From Metarhizium brunneum (taxonomy: Eukaryota > Ascomycota > Sordariomycetes > Hypocreales > Clavicipitaceae), in NCBI RefSeq assembly GCF_013426205.1, contig NC_089426.1, forward strand, positions 2,356,001-2,420,000: a DNA stretch of 64,000 nucleotides, in the 5' to 3' direction. The notes under the pieces were generated by a model. The model did no database searches. It had not been told where the DNA came from and saw nothing but the letters and a program-made list of their open reading frames with translations. How positions within the stretch are numbered: position 1 is the stretch's first letter; every line of letters starts with the position of its first letter. The position numbers and the translations under genes are program-made. This document shows positions 38,577 through 50,090 of the stretch, piece after piece.

Positions 38577-40394
38577 GGCTGGTTCAATGCTGACAGCCAC
38601 TGCAAATCGTCTGCAGTGTCCTGTAGAAAATTGTGTGGTGTTGTTAGAGGAGGTAGATGCGAGATATAGCTGAACCGGACTTTTCTTGGGCTTGGGGGTG
38701 CACGTCCCGATGCATATCAACATAAGTATGAAAGCTCTGGCATCAATAGTACTAGTGATAACATGACATGGAGCGGCGGGTTGAAAACGTCGGTGAGTCC
38801 TTCCGTACCTAGGTGCTGGGTGCAGGCTTGTGCATGCTTGTGCATGCTTGTGCATACCGGCGGTGCACACGCCTGTGTCGGCCTATAGATGGCCGTGCTC
38901 TCAATCACCTACTTGGTAGTTGGTAAGTAGCTGAGGCAGCCAACGCGATGGACACATGGCTGAGATGCAGAGAATCGTGATGCGACGGAGAGTTTCATTC
39001 GGTCTTGTTCGATTGTCTGCCAAGGTATCCCGCCCAAAGCGGTGTGAGCCGTAGTGACGGTATCAAGCACCCAGGCTCTAGCCGCGCAGATGGACCACTT
39101 GAGCGGCTGGCCGTGTTTGGGGCGTTCGCCTAGCTGCGCTGCGGTTGGACGTGTTACACACTCAGTGGCCCAAGTTCGACAACTCAGCCGCAATATTCGA
39201 GCCTTTTGTGCCGTCAAAGCAGTCAGCATCATGACATTGAAACCGCTGACAAAACACGCGGGCCGCAGTGGCAAGGCGACGCCGGCACCTGGGATCAACA
39301 TGCTAGGAGGTATTAGGTAAAGAAGTACTCAGCCCAGTACCATTCAAGGGAGCTGTTTTACGAGAACGGACTGAGCAGGCACGGCACGGCGAGATAGAGC
39401 TGAAGGATGACCCCGGTCAGCCTCCCCGAGACAGTGGTTATTGAGTGGACACAGACAAGCCATGACATCACTGTTTCGGTTGTCGTTAAGCGCTAGAGCC
39501 TCGTCTTTTCTATTTCATTTCCTCTCTTTACATTTGTAAAAATGAGCTCTATTAGACAGCGCAAAGAGTTCTCAGCTAAGCTAGTGTTGTGATAGTCGAG
39601 GTCCGGATTGAATACTTGGTACGGAGTACTCCATGGCGCTCGGGTCGCCCGGGTTCCACCATCGGCGCCACCGAGCGGCCGGCAGCCGGGAACCGGGAAC
39701 CGGGAGACCGGGAACGGTATCACAGACGAACCCGTCCAGCTGTTTCCACAGCGACCTTGGCTCGACAACTTGATGCTGCTAAAGGCCAGTGGCGTGGAAA
39801 TATGTACCTCGCGCGACGTCGTAGCTCGGAGTCTCGACGGTTCGTCGGAACGTTGCAGTGTTCCTGCCTCTTGTGGGAGGAGCCGACTGACTGGGCAGGA
39901 CCAGATCGGGATAACTAAGCCGGTCCGGGTCTCGTCGTGGTCCTGGAACACGGACCTGGGCGTGGTCAATACGGCACCCCAATATTCTGTTGGTTGTCGG
40001 GTAACCACCCACTATCTGTACTCTTTAGCTGTAGCCGTTTTTTTTTTTTGTCTCATTTTCACCTTTTGTTTTCCGGCCATCGCCGTCATCGATTGAGTCA
40101 GTGTAAGTTGACCGACTACTCCGCACTCACAGGGGGGAATCCCACAGTCGGCACACGCGTTCCAGGGTAGGCTAGAGGCTGCACCAAGACGCTGACTAAC
40201 ACTGTCGTCTTTAACCCATGTTCACATGGCGCTTTGGCTCGCTCGCTCGTCGCCGACACTCTGCGTCCCTCGACTATCGGCCATCCATCGTTCCTACCCA
40301 TTTATAGAGCAACCACGCACGCACAAGTACGACAACCGCTCCCTCGTCGCATCACCCTGTCGGACAGTATAAATTGTTGATCCACTGCTTCATC
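38577..40394. promoter_or_regulatory. Divergent region between the methyltransferase and Med2-like genes
   Basis: About 1.8 kb between head-to-head starts. It holds a CTTGTGCATG tandem repeat (about 38827-38856), the palindromic GGTACGGAGTACTCC (39618-39632), a GAACCGG repeat (about 39686-39716), an ACGCGT (40155-40160) and a TATAAA-like sequence (40369-40374) about 20-25 bp before the Med2-like start. No convincing gene. Confidence 0.45.
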
Positions 40395-41755
40395 ATGACT
40401 ACGCCCAAGGCAAAAGACCCGTTGGACGCCCTCCAGCTGCTCGTCAACGATGTGGTAAGTGTGCCTCTCCCCAACGTCCAGCTCTCAACTTCATCCCCAT
40501 GTCGCGCGCCATTGCGCAAGTTCAGGCTGCTTCAGAATGGCCAACCATGCTAAATCGTTCGCAGCTCGTGCAAACCGGCAAAGCCCTCCGTGCCTCGCGA
40601 CGAGACAGCCAAGGTAACTTTCCTCCTTCTCAGGGAGTGCTGCAGCCCAAGCTGCCAGACACCATCAGGGCCTTCCACTCGGCTCTTGACGATCTCGAAA
40701 ACGACATTGTAAGAATGAGAATTATTCCATTCCCACCCCTGGCCCTTGCGCCTGGCGCTTGGAAATGTCGCCAATTAATCATTCATTAGATTCGTGCCAA
40801 ATCTGTGCTTCTCCGCGATCTAAATCAAATAAGGGCACAGAACCATTCTTCTGATGAATCACGGTCGCTCGCCCAAACAACGCAGTTGGAACCACAGTCA
40901 AAGTCTCCCATGGCCATAGAGATAGAGTCGTCGCCGCAGGCAGCCCCAAAAGAGGAAGCAATCGAGAACGATGGCCCCGGCAACAAGCCTGTCGGCGCCC
41001 CTATTCCAGACATGGGCATGGGCCTAGGCTTGGATCTGGGCATATCGGACCTGGCCCAGCCTACTGTCTCAATCAAGGAAGAGAATATATCCTCCCAAGC
41101 CCTAATTGGTCTCCATGCAGGGGGCCCTGGGCCTGTCAAAACGGAAAGCAAAGAATCAAATTACGAGGCGCCGATTGCACCGATGGATGTGACACTAGAA
41201 GGGACCCAAGCCAATATTGGTGGTGGTGGTGGTGGCGGCGGCGACGATACTGTGCTGGAATTGACAAACTCAGACTTGAACTTCACCGACATGGAGTTTA
41301 CCTTGGCACCGACAGCCCCGACGAATGATAACCAAAACCAGCCAGGTAGCGATGGGAATGCAGCTGCCAGCAATACCGAGCCGTCGTTTGATCTCTCTTC
41401 GTTTGGTGCTACAGACGGCGCAACCGGCAGCATGTCCTCTCTGGAAAATATGCTGCCGGCCAATTCGACAGAGCAACCAGCCCCTACAACAAATGCACCA
41501 GAAGGACGGCTGGCAGATGGTCAACCCCACACAGAGGCGGAAAAGAAGGAGCCCATGGCTGAACCAGCATTGGCAGACGTGTTTACGGGCGGCGGGCAGA
41601 CCGACGGCATGGACTTTGACTTTAGTCTCGGAGACGGAATGGGTGGCGATACGTTTGACGATCTCATGAATGACCGTGATAACACGTTCGATACTATGGA
41701 GCACGGTGACTTTGATGCTAATTTCTTCGGCCTCGATAAAATCGACGAGGCTTAG
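40395..41755 (+). CDS. Mediator complex subunit 2-like protein
   Basis: Med2 is a tail-module subunit of Mediator, the nuclear bridge between activators and RNA polymerase II. Three exons are inferred: 40395-40454, 40565-40708 and 40790-41755, about 389 aa. The N-terminal about 85 residues (LDALQLLVNDV, then LVQTGKALRASRR, LPDTIRAFHSALDDLENDI and IRAKSVLLRDLNQIRA) form the conserved helical region of fungal Med2-type subunits. The rest is acidic and low-complexity, with a run of seven glycines and a Phe/Asp-rich end (MDFDFSLGDGMGG, FFGLDKIDEA) resembling activation domains. The segment around 40614-40633 looks like an intron but stays in frame and was kept as coding. The assignment rests on remembered family features and is moderate. 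Confidence 0.65.
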
Positions 41756-42267
41756 CGAGCATTCTAAAGAAGAGGTGGAAAATTAAAAAAAAGAAAAAAA
41801 AGAATCAATCCAACCAGACCCTGCGGCGTTTTTCTTGCGGAAGATGACATTGGTCAAAGACAGGACATTGAAGAATGAGGCGCGGGGAAACTTGAGTTTA
41901 AGCATGGGGGTGTGTGGTACAGGGGCCTTTTCTTCTTCTTCTTTGGTTTATTTTACAAAGGAAAAGTCTAGTGTTCTTGATGTAACGCATGTACAAACCA
42001 TTGGACCCGGGTGTACGCAAACATGACTTTTTACATTGGCGGAAATTGGGAACTCAGGAACGGTATTTGAGTTGGCACGTCTAGGAATTCACGATAGCAA
42101 GTATTATTGTCACAAATACAGATATACCCATTGTTTGGAAAATTGATGAGAAGTTTATGGCTCTGGCATCCCACTGGGCTGTTGGTACATACAAGAGATA
42201 AAACCTGATTGGTATGGTTTCTCCCGGTTGAATATTTCTGCACGCTTGTATACACATCGCATACGTA
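41756..42267. other. Convergent 3' intergenic region
   Basis: This 512-bp gap between the ends of the Med2-like and GH5 genes has A-rich runs just after 41780. It should contain both 3' UTRs. No other feature is visible. Confidence 0.5.
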
Positions 42268-43521
42268 TCATGGTCCTTGAGTAACGGCAAACATGTTGCC
42301 CAGCATGCCCTTGAACTTGGGGTTTCTCCAGTCGGACCACTCGTAGTCCAATGCACCCCACGTCTCGTTGTAGTCGACAGTCTTGTCACGGACGTAATAC
42401 GACCCCTGGACAGCCCAGTGAGCCCAGTCTGCGTCATTGTTCTCCATGTACCCTACCAGACACGTTAGATAGTCGTTGTCCTGATTACTGAGACCGTCGT
42501 GCGGACCACCAGTCATGCCGACACCGAACTCAGAAAGGAGCAAGGGGCCGGTGCTAGCCTTGTTCTGCTCGAGCACGAATCCAAACAAGCCGCCGAATTC
42601 GGCCTTGCGAATGTCGCAGCTTCCAAGACTGGGCGTTACGACGGTGAAGCTGTACGCGTGGGCTTCCCAGACACGCTTGTCGGCCCAGTTCCCGAGCTTC
42701 ATGGCGCCGTTGCGGAGCGGGGAGAGGTCCGTCCCGCCGTTGATGCCGCCGACAATGACGAGGAGTCGAGGGTTTTCGGCGTGCACGACGTCTCCCGCGC
42801 GAGGCATGTACTTGAGCCAGGTGCTGGGCGCCCAGGGAATCTGGGCGATGTGTGCGCGCAGCTCGTTGCGCAGAGACATGCCAACAATGCCGGGGCGTGA
42901 AGCGCTCCATTGAGCCATGGATTTGAGGCCGTTGAGCCATTTCTGCGTGTTAAAGTATCGGCTCGTGGCTGCCACGTAAAAGTTTGCGTCGTTCCACCAC
43001 CCGTTTCCGTCGGACAGGTCACAGCACCAGCTTGCTTTGCTGACATGGTTATCGAGGATTGTCATGACGCCGCGGTTCCAGAGAGCAGATTGCACTCTAT
43101 CAAAGACGTCGAGAACAGTGGCGCCAGATAGGAAGGAGTTTTTCTCGACGGCCGCCGTATATACGCGCATCATGTCAGCTTCCGAGACTCCTGCTGCTGT
43201 AGCTGCCGCGCGGAATGAGTCTTGGACTTTGAGGGCCGGGTTGAGAGCCATGTCGATGGAGTAGGTCAGGCGAACACAGTTGTAGCCCTGCCCGGCGATC
43301 CAGTCGGCGATGTGCTCGATGTGCTTCTTGTTCAGGCCCTCGGGAACGTTGGCCTCCATGTGACCGGCCCAGTTGATACAGCGCAACTTGACTCTCTTCC
43401 CGGCCGAGTCGAGGATCCAACGACTTGACGAACGAAGCGGCACATTAGGCTTCTCTACTGCAGACGCAGCGAAAGCGAGACAGCCATAGCTGAGGGCTAG
43501 TAGTTGCACCATGAATTTCAT
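42268..43521 (-). CDS. Secreted glycoside hydrolase family 5 protein
   Basis: GH5 enzymes are retaining (beta/alpha)8-barrel hydrolases acting on beta-linked glycans such as cellulose, mannan or glucan. This single-exon gene encodes about 417 aa. The ATG at 43521 starts a signal peptide (MKFMVQLLALSYGCLAFAASA) with likely cleavage after ASA. Barrel signatures in order are GKRVKLRCINWAGH (strand 1), NCVRLTYSID, VMTILDNHVSKASWCC, MSLRNELR with the predicted acid/base Glu near residue 220, WEAHAYSF, and LLLSEFGVG with the predicted nucleophile Glu near 331. The usual NEP is NEL here. The exact substrate cannot be read from sequence. It could serve cell-wall remodelling or digestion of plant or other polysaccharides outside the cell. 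Confidence 0.9.
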   Translation of the reverse strand: MKFMVQLLALSYGCLAFAASAVEKPNVPLRSSSRWILDSAGKRVKLRCINWAGHMEANVPEGLNKKHIEHIADWIAGQGYNCVRLTYSIDMALNPALKVQDSFRAAATAAGVSEADMMRVYTAAVEKNSFLSGATVLDVFDRVQSALWNRGVMTILDNHVSKASWCCDLSDGNGWWNDANFYVAATSRYFNTQKWLNGLKSMAQWSASRPGIVGMSLRNELRAHIAQIPWAPSTWLKYMPRAGDVVHAENPRLLVIVGGINGGTDLSPLRNGAMKLGNWADKRVWEAHAYSFTVVTPSLGSCDIRKAEFGGLFGFVLEQNKASTGPLLLSEFGVGMTGGPHDGLSNQDNDYLTCLVGYMENNDADWAHWAVQGSYYVRDKTVDYNETWGALDYEWSDWRNPKFKGMLGNMFAVTQGP

Positions 43522-44964
43522 TGCTGTCGAGTGAGGCCGCAAGTTCTCACGGGGAAACGATGCTTGTTAAGACGAAGAAAAAAACCCTGTGTCGACTTTC
43601 GGTAGTGACTTTCTCGGGGCTGATGATAGTTCTCTCACAATGTGAGAAAGCGAGCCAGACTCGAGGAGGCTAGTTCAAAGAAGGCCGAACGCAACTGTCA
43701 AACGCGCACCTTGGGCCATGAGCCATGAGGGCCGGTTTTATCGGCCTGAGTCGTCATTTATATCCCAGACGTATATACATACACAAATGGCATGAAGCTT
43801 TGATTGCTCGTGACCCAGTAAGATCAAGAGACGAGCCGTTTGTCTTGGCGAATGCAGTCAATAAGCCTAGTGGTGAATCGAGATAGGGTTCAATGTTCGC
43901 GTGGATCAAAGCCCACACCATCAATTGGTGGGCCATGTTCCTCTTTTAGACCTGGAACGGGCGAATAGCTCGGACCACGAGCGAGACTGGAGGCGATGGC
44001 TACACCCGTACCCTTGCAAGGTGGGAAGTCTCGACGATGGCCAGTCAGAAGTGTTTGTTGACCTCATTGTCCAGGAGTTAAGTGGTAATGGTCGTTGGGT
44101 GTGGTGGGCTGCAGGAAATGTCAATACGAGTGGATCGGATCGCCTTGCCCCGTGCTCCTCACCCCAGGCGGCATTTCGTTCTTTCGTTCGATGCGTCGTC
44201 GGCACCGCGTTCCCCACCTGCAACAATCTCAGTCGAATGGAGTGGAGAGATGCTTCATCTCAGTCAGCCGTCTCAATCTTCTACTCCGCCCCGAGCTGCA
44301 GTTTAACTCCATGGCTGTCAGTGGCGCCCTCCATTGTTGCAACATCAGGCGTCGGTTACACATGCCCTTGGTCGTTCTTGTAGACGTCCTCGAGCTTTTC
44401 TAGCGGCCCAAACAGAACAATGTATGTAGGCACGGGCAGGGGCATGAGAACAGCCGGCCAAACCCAAAAGCTTGTCGCATGATACCACTCCGAGTCAAGC
44501 CCAAGTGAATATTCAGGTGTCCAAAAAAGAAAAAAAGGGAAAACAAACTCAGTCCGCACAAAAATCAATCCAGCCTTTTCGATTAAATAGAATACAAAAT
44601 ACATGGTTCAACTGTGTGCTTGGCTACCCGAGTGAATACACCACAGGACGCCTGATATCTAGAAATACAAAGAAAAAGAAAACATCTCCCACCAATAAAC
44701 TGGGATGGTATTGTGGGCATTTAGCCGCTGGAAATAAACAACCTTTGTACTAGAATATAATGTCGCAACGCCGAAGATAATGAAAGCCTGGACAGACAGA
44801 GACACCGAGTCCCGTGAATATCCGGCTGGTTTGAACAAAAATAATCAAGTAAATGCAGTGGCTGTCGTGAGTCGTAAACGCTTGCTTTGGGAGTGAGTGG
44901 TTGAGATCCCTTTGACCAAGACACTCAGTCCTTTCCAATCTTAGTGTATGAAATTCAATCAAGG
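43522..44964. other. Intergenic region upstream of the GH5 gene
   Basis: About 1.44 kb, holding the GH5 promoter (near 43522) and the 3' UTR of the PH-domain gene (near 44964). The part at 44470-44760 is A/T-rich. Open frames here are short and unrecognisable. Confidence 0.5.
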
Positions 44965-46251
44965 TCACAAGGACGAAGCAACCGTCCTCGCCTCGAACCC
45001 TCGCCGCTTCGCAAGCAAACTCTTAAAGGCGCCAATGAATTGTACTAGCGTCTCTTCGTCATGGAAACAGAACCTGTAGCTCTTCTCTTCCGTAATGATC
45101 TGTACGCAATTGTCCTTGTTCTTGACAGAATCTGTATCCACAACATCGACAACAGCCGAGAGCTCAAGAATCAACTGAGCCGTATATTCATCCTGGTCCT
45201 TATAGAGAATGAGGTTTCTAGGTCGGAGTACTCCCCACATTTCCCTCCATGGCCTCACACCTCTACTCCGGAGCTGCCAGAGCCGGCCTTGCCAGATGAC
45301 TCTGTCAGGATGCTGTTCTCCCGGAGCGCCAAGGCTGCTGCCCATGACGTTGGATATACTGATTTGGCTGCCCGAACGGTTTGTGGTGGCTGGATGCGAA
45401 GTTAGCTTTGTGCCCACAGGCGACAGATTCACTACTGCCAGACCGTCCACGGACGCACCTTGAGGTCGCTGTGTCTCGTTATCCGACAGGTCAGAGTGTG
45501 ACGGTAGTTCATTGCCTGACATGCCCGAGGAGTCGAGAAAATATGACCTTCGTCTATTATCAGCGTCAATGACGAACCCGGGCTCTGGAGGGCCATACGT
45601 CTCAGGCGAGCTCGACAACATTCTGTTTGCGTCGCGACCATCCGAGACGTTTGGCATGCCGCTTGTTTTCGCAGACATTAGTCCTGTGGGTGACACACTC
45701 CGCGCCAACGGGCTAGAGAGGAACATTTCCTCCTCCTCTTCTATCCTTGTTTCTCTCCGTAATGTTTCGACCCATTCCTGGGCGTCTTGCTGTGACAGCG
45801 CTTGAAAGTGATAGTTGCGGGAAGGGGAGAAGAGCCCAAATACATGATCGCGCTTGTGCTTGGGATCTTTGAGATAGGCAACGGCCGAAAGATCTGATAG
45901 ATGCACCTGATGGCGAAGTTTTGTCTCTCTATTGTTCTTGTATATCGATAGGGTGTTGGGCCGCAAGACAAGGTACACCGTCTTCCAGTTCTGCAGTTAC
46001 ACGTCAGTGAACAGGGCCAGGTTGACGAAAAGACGTCAGGAATTTCTCCAACGAACCTTTGTTTTAGTCCTCTTTTCCACATAGCCGCATTTTATTACCC
46101 GATCAGACTCGAAGCAGCCATTCTGGTTGACGTTGGCAAGGGATCTATAGTTTGGTCGGCTTTGAGATAAGGAAGCAACCGCTGTCTGGCCAACATAACC
46201 TATGCCGGTACTCTTTTGCGGAGCAACATCAATCGCCTGCGTAGCAGCCAT
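44965..46251 (-). CDS. Protein with two pleckstrin-homology (PH) domains
   Basis: PH domains bind phosphoinositides or proteins at membranes. Two exons are inferred (46251-46057 and 45990-44965), about 406 aa, with a 66-nt intron. PH1 (about residues 53-158) starts IKCGYVEKRTKTK, crosses the splice site to NWKTVYLVLRPNTLSIY and ends in an amphipathic helix with the conserved Trp (DAQEWVETLRR). A Ser-rich, acidic linker follows. PH2 (about 283-395) has IWQGRLWQLRS, WREMWGVLRPRNLILYK and a closing helix EETLVQFIGAFKSLL. The N-terminus is short and Ser/Ala-rich. Two PH domains in this order are seen in uncharacterised fungal membrane-signalling proteins. No catalytic domain is present. Confidence 0.88.
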
Positions 46252-48412
46252 GGTGAACAGTTCTAAAGACGCCCGGAATAGTAACTGTCCCAACTGACTG
46301 GGAGGCGAAGGACTCGGTGTATAGGCGTGGTTTCCTAGGTAGAGACGGGTGTTTGAGTAGAGAAAGCTATAGCAGCCGGCGCTTAGCGATTTTCGTTCTG
46401 GGGTGAAGCAACAACGCTTCCGTCGAGTCGGACACACGGTCTATTGTGATTCGTACTGCGATGATGTTCACCAGGAGTTTGGGATTTGGGTCCAAAAGGT
46501 AGAATCAGGCGGAAATAGACGATGTTATATGGCGGAGGAGAGGCACGGGTTGAGTTGGTTAGCCCGAGCTAGCCTCGATGTTGCGGCGCCGCTGGTGGAA
46601 TCTAGCGATCGATCCAATTGACAAGGTTAGCAAGGGAAAGCTTCGTCCTCGTCCACCTCTCGCACTTGCTCAACAGCATGAAATAGCGCGCAGTACAAAG
46701 TTTGGCTATCACCAAGCTACAGCCGTAGTTGGAAACATTCGGGGCGGGCAAGGAAATTAAGTTGCAGCAGTGCTCGAGACAGCTCAAGACTAAGTTGGGC
46801 GGTCAAGACATAATAGTCCGAGGCTCGAGACGGCGGCCGAAGAAGACAAAGAGCCTCACAGCTTGCAGTGACCAGGCGCCGTTGTAGAAAACTGGGTTGT
46901 GCTTGGGATGTAGAATGGTGAGGTCGAAACGGGAGGAAGGCGCAGAGCTGGTCGGACAATGAGATGGACAGTGAGTGGCGTTGTGGTTTTCGCGTGCGTG
47001 TCGGGTGCACGTGCGGTTCGTATGCTGTTCAGGAAGCAGCGGCAAGTCTTGTTGCAGAAAAGAAAGAATGGATGAATCAATGAACCACAAGAGCAGAAAG
47101 ACGATGGGAACAAAACGGACTTGCAGACGTGCAGACTTGAAAGAGGCCTGGTCCCAGCACTTGAGCGGATCTGGTTGGCCCCGGAGGAGAGCAGGGGTTG
47201 TTTCAGTGTTGGTGCAGCCTCAGCAAATGAAGTCGGGTCGACTTTCACTTTTGGAGTCTGTGAATGCCGCGGGGTGATGAACAAAATGTAAAATGTAAAA
47301 TGTCACAGGTCGCAGGTCGCAGGTCGCAGGCCACGGAGCAAAGCAAAGCCGTCACTGTCACGAGTCCCAGGCAATCAAAACATTGAAAGCGAAAAGGCGA
47401 GTTTCATCCACTTGGAGTCTTTTTGGGGCTGGTTTCGGCCATTGATCAGGTCACGCTCACAGGCTGGATTTGCATCGTCGCAGGGCGTCCGCCACATTTG
47501 AGCAACCAGACATATGTACTTAGTATTAGGACACTGAGCACTCCAGCTATTGGTGAGGGGTCAGCAAGCAATTGCACTCGGTGTTCCAGCACGCACTCAA
47601 TCAGGTGCATACATACAAGGCTTGCGCTTTTGACGTCATGTTCGCTGCACCCGTCCATGTTCAAATGGGTCGTTTGCGAGTGTTTGCCTGAGACGTCGAG
47701 GAAGCCGCCTTTTCTTCCCGCGACTGCCGGTCGCTGGGCCCTTTGGGCGATTACGACACCCATGACGAACCGGTGCAGCCTCTAGGTCCTTACTTAAGTG
47801 AGTAGACAGAAGAATTGTAGTCTCGAAAGTCTGCGATTGTTGTCTGCCTTGTTCGAATTCCACCAGGCCTGTACAGCCTAGCCTAGGTCGGCGCTTGGCG
47901 GGTGCCTGCCTACCAGTTGACATGTAAGCACATGTACCTCTAGGTCGGTACTCTTGCCGCGTGCCGCAGTCATCACCATCATCTGAGCATGTCATTCCTG
48001 GTCCGTGTCGTTTTTTTAATCAACGGCCCCGGGCCCTCGTCAACTCTTGGAAATGATGTGTTTCCGGCATTGCCCAAGCTCGTGGCCACATGCCGACTGT
48101 GCAACGGCTCAAGTGCCCAGGTGGGTATCGGCGGCGCCTCTGAGAGCTCCAGTCTGCCAGCAGCCGCCTGACCACCGGCAGAGCCTCCATGTCGCTCCAA
48201 AAAAAAAAAAAAACACTCAGCCACTACACACCGGAACTTTGCAAGCCTCATCAGATCCCGGAACTTATGCCCAAGACTATGTATTTCTCCGTCTATGTCT
48301 CCCAAGAATAGAAATAATACATGCGCAAACACACACACACGCACACACACATATATCAACACGGAGGCGTGTGAACCCTTTATTAGCCCGCTCAATTAAT
48401 TAATCGTGCCAA
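46252..48412. promoter_or_regulatory. Divergent region between the PH-domain and CTU2 genes
   Basis: A 2.16 kb head-to-head intergenic region. It contains an AAAATGT x3 and CAGGTCG x3 tandem block (about 47283-47330), ACTTAAGT (about 47793), a 14-A run (about 48199-48212) and a CA-rich microsatellite (about 48331-48352). Open frames found here have no family resemblance. Confidence 0.45.
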
Positions 48413-49658
48413 ATGGCTCCCGCATCAGCCACCCCAAAGCCATGCGAGCGTTGTAAAAACCCAGACGCTCCATATGATTTGAGAAACGGCCCAGCATGCC
48501 GGTGAGTCGATCACGCACCACACAGACTTGATTGGCTCAAATTTGCGTATTGACAAAAATGAGTCCTACAGCGACTGTTTTGTAGACTATGTTGAAGACA
48601 AGGCAGGCCGGCGTCTCGGCGCCGTCGGCCGGGACACCAGGCCCCAGGGCAGACCAGGGCCTCGAAGATATCTCGGCGGTCTGTCGTTTGGGCCGTCCTC
48701 CACCGTAATGGTGCAGCTCCTAGACATCTGCGCGAGGTTCTACCTGTCCAAGAAGTCGTCTCCGGCGTTTGAGCCATTGGCCGTCCACGTCGACACGGAC
48801 TTGTCGCATCCCGCTGACCAGGACGACGGTCCCGCGCAACGGCTGCTCTCCAAGTACCGGCAGCGGTTTCCCAACGTCTCCTTCGAGTGCGTGCATCTGA
48901 GCAGAATCTGCGCCGTCAAGACGCTTGACTGGTCGGCGCTGGGATGTCCACACATGGGCGAGCCCGGGGGGGACCGCGTTGGGCGGCTGCAAAAGTATTT
49001 CGACTCGCTGCCGTCCGTGACTTCAAGGGCGGATATCCTGCGGCTCTTCATACGCCATATCCTCCTGGATCTGGCCCTGGAGAGGTCGTACTCGGCCCTG
49101 CTCCTGGGGCACAGCACATCGGCTCTCGCGGCGCTTACTTTTGCAGAGGTGGCAAACGGGCGGGGATTTGCCGTTCCTTGGCAGATCAACGACGGTCCGT
49201 TTGCCGTCTGTACGTATGATGCGCGGCCCGGCTCTACCGGGACGAAGGAGGTGTCGCAGGCGCAAATGCCCGTGTACTATCCGTTGAGGGAGCTGTTCAA
49301 GAATGAAATCAAGATATATCTTGATCTCGTGCCTTCTCTGAAGGACCTCATGCCCGAGGACAACGCAACGGCGAGCAATGTCGTGTCGCATAAAGACTTG
49401 AGCATTACAGAAGTCATGGAACGCTACTTTGACTCTGTGGAGGGTCCTCAGTCGGGTATTGTGGCCAATGTCGTGCGGACCACGGGGAAGCTGGACAGAG
49501 CCGCGAGCGGAAGCTTTTGTCTCATGTGTGGCATGACGTTGGACAAGCAAGGCGATTCGCGGTGGGCTGGTGAGCTTGGTGACGATGCGGATACGCATGA
49601 CGCCGCTTCTCGGACTGCGCATTTGTGCTATGGATGCAAGAGATCCATCAACGGATGA
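48413..49658 (+). CDS. CTU2: Cytoplasmic tRNA 2-thiolation protein 2
   Basis: Ctu2/Ncs2 is the partner of Ctu1/Ncs6 in the cytosolic Urm1-dependent complex that adds sulfur to the wobble uridine (mcm5s2U34) of tRNA-Lys, -Glu and -Gln. Two exons are inferred (48413-48501 and 48572-49658), about 391 aa. The N-terminus carries CERCKNPDAPYDLRNGPACRDCF, a Cys-pair metal site split by the intron. The PP-loop-like core begins YLGGLSFGPSSTVMVQLLD. The later ILRLFIRHILLDLA and LLLGHSTSALAALTFAEVANGRG match the family, as does the C-terminal Cys motif FCLMCGMTLD...LCYGC. As is usual for Ctu2, a complete SGGxDS loop is absent. The intron phase (2) joins cleanly. Confidence 0.92.
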
Positions 49659-50090
49659 AATGAACAAAGAGGAAAGGAGAAAGACCAAAGAAGAAAAAGT
49701 AAAATGAAAAAGTACAAAAGACATTTCATGCTCTCTTCATTGATGCCATTGTAAGCGATAATGAGGAGGGACAGAAGATACCCAGATAGGCATGTGTCTC
49801 AAATAAATGTCTATATGTAAATATCTAGACTGTAAAAACTCCGCTCAGATGCACCCCCTCTGCCTTTATTGAAATACCTGGTCCATCCCCATCTCTTCGG
49901 CCAAATTGTACAATACCAATGCCCGCAGTCTAATTTTTGTCTAGTCAAGAACCCACCACTCTCAGATAACCAACTATCAAACGAGTCCCCAAACTTTATA
50001 GTTGTATGGGGCAGTAGCATATATATGTGTGTATATATATATATGTATATATGTGGCGCAAACGGATCACGGCCGAGTGTCAAAAGCCAA
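49659..50090. other. Convergent 3' intergenic region with AT/GT microsatellite
   Basis: This 432-bp region between the ends of CTU2 and the carrier gene contains an ATATATGTGTGTATATATA-type microsatellite at about 50019-50054. It probably forms part of both 3' UTRs. Confidence 0.6.

Noticed and set aside
40614..40633. Apparent tiny intron (GTAACT...CTCAG) in the Med2-like gene
   Set aside because: It is only 20 nt, would shift the frame, and the sequence reads through in frame without it.
49023..49724. 233-codon minus-strand frame opposite CTU2
   Set aside because: It is an antisense shadow of the GC-rich CTU2 exon with no domain.
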